Origin: a virus
Reading direction: 5' to 3' (one strand)
Virus record (IMG/VR): IMGVR_UViG_3300048029_000212
Span: 62,001 to 126,000 of that record
Length of the DNA stretch: 64,000 bases
Positions 1-8,431 of this stretch are shown piece by piece. A program made the translations under genes and the position numbers. Position 1 is the stretch's first letter. Every line of letters begins with the position of its first letter. The notes beneath the pieces are model-generated. The model worked only from the letters and a program-made list of their open reading frames with translations, had not been told where the DNA came from and made no database searches.

Positions 1-1
1 G

Positions 2-100
2 TCTTTTCATACAGATGGTCAACCAGTCGAAATTGATTTGACACTTAACTTTGTAGAAGAGGTCACATTATCTCGCACGGATATAAGGAATAATTATTAA
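2..100 (+). CDS. gp48-like baseplate tail-tube cap, C-terminal fragment
   Basis: Only the last 32 codons are in the window; the gene enters from the left edge in frame 2 and ends at the TAA at 98-100. The readable peptide (HTDGQPVEIDLTLNFVEEV, then LSRTDIRNNY) resembles the C-terminus of gp48/gp54-type baseplate tube-initiator proteins, which end in a 'DG.PV.IDL.L.F.E' strand followed by a short 'R.DI' tail. The stop overlaps the next start as TAATG, so the gene is translationally linked to the gp53 gene, an order common in marine T4-like phages. The role, capping the baseplate hub and starting tail-tube polymerisation, is inferred from this short match and from position. Confidence 0.5.
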   Translation, partial: SFHTDGQPVEIDLTLNFVEEVTLSRTDIRNNY

Positions 101-837
101 TGTCATACTTTCAAAGGTTTCCTTCATCTGTATATACATTCGCGAATGGAGAAAGAGCGGCCATACAAAATATCTCGGTATATGCTGAAATATTAGATGA
201 AATAAAAACAAACAGTTCTTTTTATAAAAACTACTACATTCGTAACGGCGATAGATCGGATAATGTTTCATATGAATTATATGACAACCCGTTGTTACAC
301 TGGACATTTTTTATGATGAACGACCATCTTCGCGAAAAGGGATGGCCACTTGATCATATTGAAATCGTAAATAAAGCAAAAAAGGATTTCCCGTACATAA
401 CATTGTCTACTGAGGATATTATACCTTCAACATTTGTCGTTGGATCGACGGTTGTCGCTTCACAGTCGGCCGACGGAAATCCCTCTGGTGCTACGGGAAA
501 ACTCATATCATATGACCTAGATTTAAAACAACTTGTTATAGAAACAACTAGTGTAACTTCTTTTAAGTCAACCGACATTGTCAACGTTCAAGGGTTTGTT
601 GATTCCGTTCAATTAACATCGGTAGAACTTCAATACCTATCAGCTCACCACTATTTACATGAGGATGAGTTGTACAGAAACAAGTCTGACTTACCAGACC
701 AACTAACTTATGTTGAGGTTACCAATTTAGATTTTTATAATCAAAAAAATGAGGACTTACGACAAATCGTTGTAATAAAACCAACTGCAATGAACAGGGT
801 TGTTCAATTATTCAGAGAGGCTATTAGTACACAATGA
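100..837 (+). CDS. 53: baseplate wedge subunit gp53
   Basis: 245 residues, compared with 196 in T4 gp53. The N-terminal half carries the family signature: a segment with SSFYKNYYIRNGDR (about residues 39-52), then YELYDNPLLHWTFFMMND (58-75) and KGWPL (80-84). This corresponds to the 'YGNPQLYWVLLMCND...GW' block of T4 gp53. The C-terminus (LRQIVVIKPTAMNRVVQLFREA) matches the T4 'LRQIKIIAKSDINSFMNDL' region. The extra middle part, about residues 100-180, is beta-rich and Ser/Thr-rich. gp53 joins neighbouring wedges during baseplate assembly. It starts at an ATG within TAATG and its TGA overlaps the next start (ATGA). The assignment rests on motif and position. Confidence 0.85.
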   Translation: MSYFQRFPSSVYTFANGERAAIQNISVYAEILDEIKTNSSFYKNYYIRNGDRSDNVSYELYDNPLLHWTFFMMNDHLREKGWPLDHIEIVNKAKKDFPYITLSTEDIIPSTFVVGSTVVASQSADGNPSGATGKLISYDLDLKQLVIETTSVTSFKSTDIVNVQGFVDSVQLTSVELQYLSAHHYLHEDELYRNKSDLPDQLTYVEVTNLDFYNQKNEDLRQIVVIKPTAMNRVVQLFREAISTQ

Positions 838-2273
838 GCGAGGTAAATCCGTCACCGCCCGAATCTGTTGATTCGGTGTCAATAAAATCTGTTTTTATTC
901 ATAGTCAACATTCTGAAAAGGTGGACATATCTGGTGTTGTCACTGACCTAGATGTATTTGAACATCTAGATAAACCGTATGTTACAGCTCTGCTTGGTTT
1001 TGTAGATATTCAGGACGTTGTTGGTGTTTTGAATATAAGCGGCGGCGAGAAAATAACAATTGTACTACAGTCAAATATGGAGAATGCTGTTCCTGTCGAA
1101 AAGGTTTTCTATATTGATAAAATTTCATCATCAAACAAAGTTTCTGACAACGAAGAATTTTTTGCTATACACCTAATAGAAGACATCGGATTTTTATCTA
1201 ATTTGATCAACTTGAACAGGTGTTATAGCGGTAAGCCTTCCTCTATTATTGAGGATATATCTTCTGAGTTTTTTGATATGGAAGTAAATAGACCAATAGA
1301 CAAAGATCAACAGAGTATAAAAGTCATCGTCCCCAACCTAACGCCCATTGATGCAATGTGTTGGATTAAAAATAGAACCACTACAGTAAAGGGATATCCT
1401 TTCTATCTCTATTCTACTTTAATAGATGAGAATTTAAACTTCGTTGATTTACAGAGTCTTTTGACGGCTCCCGTGATGAACCCAAAAAAGGGAAGAGAAT
1501 ATACGTATTATGAATCTCAGATAGGGTCTCCATCAGCGGGCGATAGACGTAGAGTGATTATGGCTATGCAGTCTAAAGATAGTTATGACATGTATAATTT
1601 AATTGACAAGGGACTTTTAGGATCGGAATATCAGTATATTGATACGATAAAAAAAATAAAAGAAGAAGAAGATACTTCTCTAGAAGAGGTTACTTCTTTA
1701 GAAGCTCTAGAAGAGGTTACTTCTTTAGAAGCTCTAGGAGAGGGTACTTCTTTAGAACAAAAGTACAAGAAGAAATTTAATAGGTTTCTTTTTGATATTG
1801 AGACTGACGTAATCGAGACACTCGAAGAAGACGGCATTGTTGAAAAGGGAAGATTGCCAATATATGATAAGTATCGATATGATTGGTCAACTTCAACTAT
1901 CAACTCAAGAAAAATTACACGAGTAGGCAGTTCAAAGGTTTTCGATGATAAGAAATCTATATCCGAAGAAACAGAAACTGGCGACTATAGATTGAATGAA
2001 CGTTCACGTACATTTTCTAGATTGTTGACGACAGACCCTGTCGCCTTCATCGTTCATGGGGTAGATTTCTTATACGGTGATTATAATGTAACCATAGGAA
2101 ATAAGTTAAGAGTAAAAGTTTTACGTAATACCAAGGTCGGAGATCCTACAGATCGGTTTGATAAAAAGAAATCTGGCGACTATCTTATATTTGCCTGTAA
2201 ACATTCATTCACTCCACGTGAATATACACTAACATTTTCTGGTGTTAAATTATCAAATGGTGATATCACATGA
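834..2273 (+). CDS. 27: gp27-like baseplate hub protein
   Basis: 479 residues (T4 gp27 has 391). It lies directly before the gp5 spike gene and overlaps its start by 4 bases, as expected for partners in the central hub. The N-terminal region has alternating beta-strands (VDISGVVTDLDVFEHLDKPYV, about 31-51, is the start of the first tube-like domain). A middle segment with TPIDAMCWIKNRTT (about 171-184) resembles the 'P...i.wl..ra' block of gp27, gpD and VgrG hub proteins. The C-terminus (YLIFACKHSFTPREYTLTFSG) fits a closing beta-barrel. Residues about 281-309 are a low-complexity Glu/Leu/Ser insertion made by a 27-bp tandem repeat. The hub family is inferred from order, size and these motifs; the sequence is divergent. 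Confidence 0.6.
   Translation: MSEVNPSPPESVDSVSIKSVFIHSQHSEKVDISGVVTDLDVFEHLDKPYVTALLGFVDIQDVVGVLNISGGEKITIVLQSNMENAVPVEKVFYIDKISSSNKVSDNEEFFAIHLIEDIGFLSNLINLNRCYSGKPSSIIEDISSEFFDMEVNRPIDKDQQSIKVIVPNLTPIDAMCWIKNRTTTVKGYPFYLYSTLIDENLNFVDLQSLLTAPVMNPKKGREYTYYESQIGSPSAGDRRRVIMAMQSKDSYDMYNLIDKGLLGSEYQYIDTIKKIKEEEDTSLEEVTSLEALEEVTSLEALGEGTSLEQKYKKKFNRFLFDIETDVIETLEEDGIVEKGRLPIYDKYRYDWSTSTINSRKITRVGSSKVFDDKKSISEETETGDYRLNERSRTFSRLLTTDPVAFIVHGVDFLYGDYNVTIGNKLRVKVLRNTKVGDPTDRFDKKKSGDYLIFACKHSFTPREYTLTFSGVKLSNGDIT
1683..1758 (+). repeat. 27-bp tandem repeat inside the gp27-like gene
   Basis: Two near-identical 27-bp units (1683-1709 and 1710-1736) and a degenerate third (from 1737) encode the nonapeptide EEVTSLEAL twice and then GEGTSLEQ. 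A weak fourth relative, EEDTSL, precedes them. The unit length keeps the frame, so copy number can change without breaking the hub protein. Confidence 0.85.
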
Positions 2274-2959
2274 TACCTCAGACCTTTATAGATTATTATG
2301 GTGACCAGACCCGCTGGTTTATTGGAGAGGTCATTAACGTAGCTGACGATCCTTTGCAGTTGGGTCGCGCACAGGTACGTGCGTTTGGCGTGTATGACAA
2401 TATCAAAGACGAAGACCTACCTTGGGCCCAGATAGTTGTGCCCGTTACTACAGGTATCCACGAAGGTAAAGGACAGAACCTAGGCATGTTAGTGGGTACT
2501 CAGGTTTTCGGTATCTTCTTGGATGGACAGAACTCTCAGTTACCGATGGTGATTGGTGCAGTACCAAAAGAAGGTGACACAAACGAGAAGGCGAAAGAGA
2601 ACTATCCCCTCAATAAAGTGTATGAGACTGAACGTGGCCACTTCAAAGAGTATGACGACACCGAAGGTAAAGAACGTATCCGCGAACAACATAGGTCGGG
2701 CACTAACTACGAAATATTTAAAGAAGGTGATAGAACAACTTTAGTAGTAAAAGATGAACGCCTCGTTGTTTTGGGCGACAAGTACACTGTAGTCGCTGGT
2801 CATGACGAAGTGAATGTGACTGGTAACGTTAAGATCAACGTCACTGGTAATGCGCTGATCTCTGTAAAAGAAGATGTTAAGGTCACATCTGCAGTTTCTA
2901 TTGACGTATCCGCCCCCAGTGTAACTCTTAGAGGCGACACAATTAAACTTAATTCATAG
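2270..2959 (+). CDS. 5: gp5-like central spike (OB fold plus beta-helix, no lysozyme)
   Basis: 229 residues, much shorter than the 575 of T4 gp5. Residues about 15-100 look like the OB-fold domain that sits on gp27: FIGEVINVADDPLQLGRAQV, then DLPWAQIVVPVTTGIHEGKG and VGTQVFGIFLDGQ. A linker rich in charged residues follows (about 100-155). The C-terminus (about 158-229) is a short triple-stranded beta-helix with an eight-residue rhythm (VNVTGNVK, INVTGNAL, ISVKEDVK and so on), as in gp5C and VgrG tips. The lysozyme domain that T4 has between these parts is absent. The protein forms the membrane-piercing tip of the tail. Start ATG overlaps the hub stop (ATGA). Confidence 0.85.
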   Translation: MIPQTFIDYYGDQTRWFIGEVINVADDPLQLGRAQVRAFGVYDNIKDEDLPWAQIVVPVTTGIHEGKGQNLGMLVGTQVFGIFLDGQNSQLPMVIGAVPKEGDTNEKAKENYPLNKVYETERGHFKEYDDTEGKERIREQHRSGTNYEIFKEGDRTTLVVKDERLVVLGDKYTVVAGHDEVNVTGNVKINVTGNALISVKEDVKVTSAVSIDVSAPSVTLRGDTIKLNS

Positions 2960-2966
2960 GTAGATT

Positions 2967-4268
2967 ATGACAGACAATATACAACAACTAGATTCCGATG
3001 ATGGATTAAATGTAGTACAGATTGACGGTACCGTGATTGAACCCATGCTACCGGCATTTGACAAAATTAACTCTAATTTTGAAACCGTAGATGCTGCAAT
3101 TCGTAATGAGTTCTCTACAGCTGATGATGCGGTGCTTGCAGATGCGAGTGCAGACGCAACCACTAAGGCAGACGCTGCAGAGTTGGCGGCCAAGACTTAT
3201 GCTGATGGCATTCTCGCGACCGAAACATCCGATCGTGATGCTGCAGATACTGTTCTGCAGAGTAACATAGATGCAGAGATTGCTCGCGCCACGGCGATAG
3301 AGTCTGGGTTACGTACGGATGTAGATAGTGTACAATCACAAGTCACCGCAAACGACTCTGACATTCTCTCTCTACAGAACTCCGTGGGTACAGATGTAAG
3401 TGACCTACAGTCTCAGTTAGACGCAGAGATTTTTCGTGCAACCACTAATGAAGGCATTAACGCAGACGCAATCGTCGCAGAAAACACTCGTGCAACGGCT
3501 ATCGAGGCGGGTCTACGTACAGATATAGATCAAAACGCATTTGATATTTTTGATGCGGATTCGGACATCCTTGCTCTACAGAACTTAGTGAACAACGACG
3601 TAAGTGATTTACAGTCACAGTTGACTGCAGAGATCTCTCGTGCAACTGCCGCAGAAGGTGTTAACGCCGCTGCTGTTGTTACTGAAAAGAATCGTGCAGA
3701 AGGTATCGAGTCCGGTCTACGTACTGACGTTGATGTCGTAACAGGTCGAGTTGATACAATCATTGGATCATCTCCAGAGACTCTGGATACGATTCAGGAA
3801 ATAGTTTCCGCATTTGAAAATGCTGACAGTGATCTACAACAGGTCATCACCAACAACTCCGGCCGGTTGACGACTGCAGAGACTGATATCGTTGCGGTAG
3901 AAGTTCGCACTACAGACCTAGAGACTGCCGTAACCCAAAACCAATCCAAGGTTGGTACAGGTTCTTTTAACACCACTGCACAGAACAATGTTGATGCTGT
4001 TAATGAACTTCACGGAGAGTTAGATGCGTCGGTTTCTCGCATAGATGGACACGACACTGTTGTTAGCGATCTACAGACACAAATCACGTCAGAGGTTAAT
4101 CGTGCGACAGCTCAAGAGACAACCATACTTTCAGAACTGGCTGCATCAAGTGGAGTGTTAGACAATCAAAACAGTTCGGGGAATCCTGTTAAACTATGGA
4201 CGGGTACCCAAAGCCAATATTCTGCATTGACACCAGATCCAGATACACTGTACTTTATCACAGGGTAA
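2967..4268 (+). CDS. coiled-coil tail-fibre protein with KINxNF N-terminus
   Basis: 433 residues. The N-terminus contains FDKINSNF (about 31-38), a version of the KIN.NF motif found at the start of T4 gp9 and gp10 and of two other fibres in this window. Most of the rest is an Ala/Asp/Glu-rich helical coiled coil with repeats of the type 'ARATAIESGLRTDVDSVQSQV'. One block, SSPETLDTIQEIVSAFENAD (about 271-290), is shared with the two giant fibres downstream. The C-terminus (LWTGTQSQYSAL then DPDTLYFITG, about 411-433) is a short tip motif common at the ends of phage tail fibres. It begins 8 bases after gp5. Likely a baseplate-attached fibre; its partner and receptor are unknown. Confidence 0.7.
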   Translation: MTDNIQQLDSDDGLNVVQIDGTVIEPMLPAFDKINSNFETVDAAIRNEFSTADDAVLADASADATTKADAAELAAKTYADGILATETSDRDAADTVLQSNIDAEIARATAIESGLRTDVDSVQSQVTANDSDILSLQNSVGTDVSDLQSQLDAEIFRATTNEGINADAIVAENTRATAIEAGLRTDIDQNAFDIFDADSDILALQNLVNNDVSDLQSQLTAEISRATAAEGVNAAAVVTEKNRAEGIESGLRTDVDVVTGRVDTIIGSSPETLDTIQEIVSAFENADSDLQQVITNNSGRLTTAETDIVAVEVRTTDLETAVTQNQSKVGTGSFNTTAQNNVDAVNELHGELDASVSRIDGHDTVVSDLQTQITSEVNRATAQETTILSELAASSGVLDNQNSSGNPVKLWTGTQSQYSALTPDPDTLYFITG

Positions 4269-4280
4269 TAGGCATCACCT

Positions 4281-6122
4281 ATGCCAGTCATTAACGGGTC
4301 GGACAATCACAACGTTCTACTTGGCGATCAACCGATCGTCGAAGTCCGCCTGGGTGATGAACTGGTATGGTCAACTTATGTTGCGTTTTTAGGTGATGAA
4401 CCAATCATTGAAATTCGGTTGGGTGATCAACTCTTATGGTCCGCGCAGACGCCAGAACCACAACCGGAGCCAGAACCTGAACCGGAACCACAACCGGAAC
4501 CTGAACCGATAGTAGAGGTAGAACTCCCTACACTCAATATCAGACCTGTTCCTAATTCTACCCTTCCCGCTCTTAAGAAAGAGGACGCAGACTTCCTTAG
4601 CAAACTCGCTTCGGGTGGTTTGTCTTTGGCTGGTATTGCATTACCCGCTCTCGCATTGCCTGCGATCGGTGGCATACAAATACCGTGTGATGGTAACACT
4701 CTACCTACCCGCGCCGATATCGTTAACGAGTTCAATAAACTTGCGCAGATACCAAGTAAACTACAGGTCTACATTGATTCATTGCCGGACATCAAGGCAG
4801 AGGTAAAGGCCGAGAAGACGCGACTAGAAGCAGAGGCGCGAGCGAAGGTAGAAGACTTAGACTCTGACGTACGGAACTTTGACATACAAGCAGAAATAGA
4901 ATCTCAGATTGAAGGCGAGATTGCGCAGATAACAGAACAGTTACAAGGCATCATTGATCAGGTAGAAGAGATCATGGATTTGATCGCCGACATTCTATCA
5001 CCGTATTGGAAGAAGGGTCAGGTCCGAAACTGGCAGAAGGAAGCTGACGACGCATGGAATGAGTTGATACAAGAGTTCCATATCTTTATTCCTGCCAAGA
5101 TGTTAGAGATGATCTCAAAAGTCATTCCTATTAACTTCAGTGTACCTGTCCTTGGTATATCAATTAACGTATTAAAGATACTTGAAGAAGAAGAACAGAA
5201 TCGCATTGTCTCTCAAATCTCAGGTATGACCGGAGAATACACTGCAAAGATAGATCAACTAAAAGCGGACTTTGAAAGTGGTAAACTGGAACAAGACGCA
5301 TATGATTCTGTGTTGAATCAACTAGACGAAGAGAAGAATGCGATCATTGATCAGTTCTTCTCCTTATTGCCGCCGGAGTACCAACAGTTCAATGGCGAGT
5401 TTGGTGTTGTCTGCAACGAATGGAAAGCTAAACTTACATGGCAATACATCAAGACCGAAATTGTCAAGTTCTGCACCAATGCTTTACACGGAGCCTTCGG
5501 TGCACTAATTGGCAAGTTCAAAGAGATATGGGATGCGTTAGGTCTACCTTCGTTAATTGATTTATTGAACTTTGACGTTGAGTCATTTATCAAGGCACAA
5601 ATTGAGATCGCTAAACAGAAAGCAGAACAGTTTAAGACGGACGCTATCGCTGAAGTAGAACAGGTGCAGTCGGACATAGAGAATATGGACCAACTGATTC
5701 AACAAGAGATTGACGACCTAGAAGCTGACGTAGACAACTTAAAGAAGGAGTTTGAACAGGAACTTAAAAACGCCGAGGATAGAATAAAGAACTTTGATTT
5801 GCAGGCAGAGGCATACAGTATGATCATTGATCACCTTGAAGGTGTGTCATTATTTGGCATGTCTTTGCTTGATATTATAGGTGGCGAAATAGAAGAGACA
5901 GTAAAGACAGCAGAGAAAGACATTGACAACTTGATCAAGGCTGCACGTGACTTTGCTGCGAACTGGGAGAAGGAACTGTTCAACATATGGTTGAAGAAGA
6001 TTAAGAAGTTCCTTGATGCAATTGGTTTAGGAAAGTTAATGGACTTACTCACTTTGACACTTTGTGATGTTTTACCGTTGATTGGCATACCAACTTCATT
6101 TGATGTAGAACTTCCTGTATAA
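4281..6122 (+). CDS. virion protein with duplicated N-terminal motif, Pro-Glu linker and long coiled coils
   Basis: 613 residues, family not recognised. The N-terminus holds two copies of a short motif (LGDQPIVEVRLGDELVWS and LGDEPIIEIRLGDQLLWS, about 14-31 and 37-54). A (PE/PQ)n linker follows at residues 58-76. Residues about 105-140 are hydrophobic (LSLAGIALPALALPAIGGI). Two long charged coiled-coil segments (about 150-240 and 425-520) flank a more globular centre, and a second hydrophobic stretch closes the protein (LMDLLTLTLCDVLPLIGIP). It lies between the gp5/fibre pair and gp25, so it is probably part of the tail or baseplate. Helical content and hydrophobic patches would also fit a tape-measure-like protein, but this is not demonstrated. 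Confidence 0.6.
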   Translation: MPVINGSDNHNVLLGDQPIVEVRLGDELVWSTYVAFLGDEPIIEIRLGDQLLWSAQTPEPQPEPEPEPEPQPEPEPIVEVELPTLNIRPVPNSTLPALKKEDADFLSKLASGGLSLAGIALPALALPAIGGIQIPCDGNTLPTRADIVNEFNKLAQIPSKLQVYIDSLPDIKAEVKAEKTRLEAEARAKVEDLDSDVRNFDIQAEIESQIEGEIAQITEQLQGIIDQVEEIMDLIADILSPYWKKGQVRNWQKEADDAWNELIQEFHIFIPAKMLEMISKVIPINFSVPVLGISINVLKILEEEEQNRIVSQISGMTGEYTAKIDQLKADFESGKLEQDAYDSVLNQLDEEKNAIIDQFFSLLPPEYQQFNGEFGVVCNEWKAKLTWQYIKTEIVKFCTNALHGAFGALIGKFKEIWDALGLPSLIDLLNFDVESFIKAQIEIAKQKAEQFKTDAIAEVEQVQSDIENMDQLIQQEIDDLEADVDNLKKEFEQELKNAEDRIKNFDLQAEAYSMIIDHLEGVSLFGMSLLDIIGGEIEETVKTAEKDIDNLIKAARDFAANWEKELFNIWLKKIKKFLDAIGLGKLMDLLTLTLCDVLPLIGIPTSFDVELPV

Positions 6123-6125
6123 ATA
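6118..6125 (+). promoter_or_regulatory. T4-type late promoter before gp25
   Basis: Perfect TATAAATA box overlapping the stop codon of the preceding gene and lying 21 bases before the gp25 ATG. In T4 this octamer is the recognition element of gp55-directed RNA polymerase on late genes. Confidence 0.7.
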
Positions 6126-6146
6126 CAAAGAAAAGAGTTTAATGTA

Positions 6147-6590
6147 ATGCCAAACGTATTTTCAGTACAAGATGGAAATCTGCAGAATAAACCGATCACG
6201 GTATCTATTGACCGTGAGTATTCGGATATTGATTGCACTTTCGTGGTTAAGCCTACAACCAAAGACATCTATAAAAAAACAAGTGCATCAGCAGTACGTC
6301 AGTCTGTTAAAAATCTTCTTTTGACTGAACGCGGGTCTGTTCCATTTAGACCAGAATTTGGCGGTGGTTTAGAAAGTTTGTTGTTTTCATTGTCTACCGA
6401 ATTTTCAGAAGAAGAACTTGAAGATACTATAAGAAGAACTATTAATAATTATGAACCTCGTGCAAAAGTTCGTGAAGTCAATGCAACATTTAACGAGAAC
6501 AATTACACTTTAAGCATACAGTTGATATTTGCGGTCGTTAATACTCCAAAAGTCGTCACTATGAATTTAACTATTTCAAGGTCAAGATAA
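6147..6590 (+). CDS. 25: baseplate wedge subunit gp25
   Basis: 147 residues (T4 gp25 has 132). It has the family hallmarks: AVRQSVKNLLLTERGSVPFR (about 49-68), then PEFGGGLESLLF, and the EPR motif (Glu103-Pro-Arg105) within NNYEPRAKV. The EPR motif is shared with the type VI secretion baseplate protein TssE. gp25 clamps gp6 dimers and starts sheath polymerisation at the baseplate. It follows a perfect late promoter box and an AAAGAGT ribosome-binding region. Its stop overlaps the gp6 start as TAATG, matching the usual 25-6 pair. Confidence 0.93.
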   Translation: MPNVFSVQDGNLQNKPITVSIDREYSDIDCTFVVKPTTKDIYKKTSASAVRQSVKNLLLTERGSVPFRPEFGGGLESLLFSLSTEFSEEELEDTIRRTINNYEPRAKVREVNATFNENNYTLSIQLIFAVVNTPKVVTMNLTISRSR

Positions 6591-8431
6591 TGACAATCAA
6601 TACATCTAAACTAGATTTTAATGATATTAAGTCTAAACTAAAAACTCATTTGAGATCAAATTCTGAGTTTGAGGATTATGATTTTAATGCGAGTGGACTG
6701 TCTAATATTTTAGATGTACTTGCTTATAATACACACATTAATGCAATTACAGCTAACCTTGCAATCAACGAATCTTTTTTAACCACTTCTCAAATAAGAC
6801 AGTCTGTTATTTCTCATGCCGAGGCATTAGGATATTCTGTAAAGTCACGCACCTCTGCCCGAGCAACAATAAATGTTGAGATAACAATTCCAAACTCACC
6901 ATCAACTTTTAGTTTATTGAGAGGAACTGAATTCCTAACATTTATTGATGATGTTGGATATACCTTCTATACATTAGAATCTAGAACAGCTAGTATTAAA
7001 GACGGCAAGTTTACATTTGAAGATTTACACATTGCTGAAGGAAAAATGAACACGCGTACTTTCGCGGCAAATAATTCAGTAGATGTGAGTTATGTTATAA
7101 TGGACGAAAAAATAGATACGTCCACTTTATCTGTAAATGTACGCGATAACTCAACCTCAACCACTTCGTCCGCATATCAAGATTTACAGACTGTCGTCAC
7201 TATTAATGATGATTCTAAAGTCTATATGGTGAATGAAACGCCTAATGGATATTATGATATATTATTCAGTGATGGTAATATCTTAGGCAAAAGACCTATT
7301 CAGGGTAATATGATTGATGTTTCGTATGTATCCACTAAAGGTGCGGCCGGAAATGGTGCGAAGACATTTACTTTAAATGACTTTGGTGAACTTGGATATA
7401 CGGTTAAGGTTGATACCGTAAGTTTTTCTGCAGGAGGTTCTGGTAAAGAAAGCATTTCTTCTATTAAGATGAATGCTCCTCGTGCATATACTGCACAAAA
7501 TCGTCTTGTTACTGCTGATGACTATCAAGCTCTTATTCAAGCAAAGTATTCTTCCTACATTCGTGATGTTGTTGCTTGGGGCGGTAATGATAACACTCCC
7601 CCAGAGTATGGTAAAGTTTTCGTTAGTCTTAATTTTATTGATGATGTAGATGAAAATGTTATTGAAAATGAACAAACAAAAATACGACAAGAACTGACTT
7701 CTAACTTATCAATCATGTCGATTGATTTGGAATTTATAAAACCACAAAAAACCTATCTAGAAATAAACACAACATTCAATTTAGATGCCCTAAAGGTAAC
7801 TAAATCACAAAGTTTAGAGACAGATGTTAAGGCATTAATTAATACTTATGTGCGATCGGAGATGTCAACTTTTAACGCTATCTTCCGTCGTTCAAATCTA
7901 CTAACAGAGATTGATAACCTATCACCTGCGATTCTAAACTCGCGCATGGATGTACGAGTACAACAAAGAATTCCTGTCGCAGAAATGTTAACCGAACTGA
8001 ACGAGAAGAGACAAAACGAACAGTTGGAGATCGTCGATAAAATAGAACAGGACTTTAAAGTGAAATTCCCTGTTTTCTTATCGAATCCAGACAAAGATGA
8101 CCATGTTATCACTTCGTCTGTTTTTAAATCAAACGGACATAACGTTATCATCAAGAACAAACTTGGTTCTACTAAGCTGCAGTTGTTGGATATGGATAAT
8201 GTGGTTAGAGTAGATAATATCGGATATTACGAACCCGCAAAGGGGACGGTGTTTTTATCTGCACTCACTGTAGATGAAAATAGTTACGTCGATGGGGTTA
8301 TCAAGATAAGTGGCACTCCAGCGAATCAAAGTACAATATCGCCTTTGAGAAATTATATTCTGACGATCGATGAGGACTTATCGACAACTTATTCCAACGT
8401 AGATACGGGTGTAGTAAAGGTTGATTTGTAA
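6590..8431 (+). CDS. 6: baseplate wedge subunit gp6
   Basis: 613 residues (T4 gp6 has 660). The N-terminus (LDFNDIKSKLKTHLRSNSEF, then DYDFNASGLSNILDVLAYNT) is the conserved opening of gp6 / baseplate J-like proteins. The middle has the family segment APRAYTAQNRLVTADDYQAL (about 292-311), followed by SYIRDVVAWGG. The C-terminal third is beta-rich. gp6 dimers form the inner ring that ties the six wedges around the hub. The gene is joined to gp25 and to the next gene by TAATG overlaps on both sides. Confidence 0.93.
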   Translation: MTINTSKLDFNDIKSKLKTHLRSNSEFEDYDFNASGLSNILDVLAYNTHINAITANLAINESFLTTSQIRQSVISHAEALGYSVKSRTSARATINVEITIPNSPSTFSLLRGTEFLTFIDDVGYTFYTLESRTASIKDGKFTFEDLHIAEGKMNTRTFAANNSVDVSYVIMDEKIDTSTLSVNVRDNSTSTTSSAYQDLQTVVTINDDSKVYMVNETPNGYYDILFSDGNILGKRPIQGNMIDVSYVSTKGAAGNGAKTFTLNDFGELGYTVKVDTVSFSAGGSGKESISSIKMNAPRAYTAQNRLVTADDYQALIQAKYSSYIRDVVAWGGNDNTPPEYGKVFVSLNFIDDVDENVIENEQTKIRQELTSNLSIMSIDLEFIKPQKTYLEINTTFNLDALKVTKSQSLETDVKALINTYVRSEMSTFNAIFRRSNLLTEIDNLSPAILNSRMDVRVQQRIPVAEMLTELNEKRQNEQLEIVDKIEQDFKVKFPVFLSNPDKDDHVITSSVFKSNGHNVIIKNKLGSTKLQLLDMDNVVRVDNIGYYEPAKGTVFLSALTVDENSYVDGVIKISGTPANQSTISPLRNYILTIDEDLSTTYSNVDTGVVKVDL

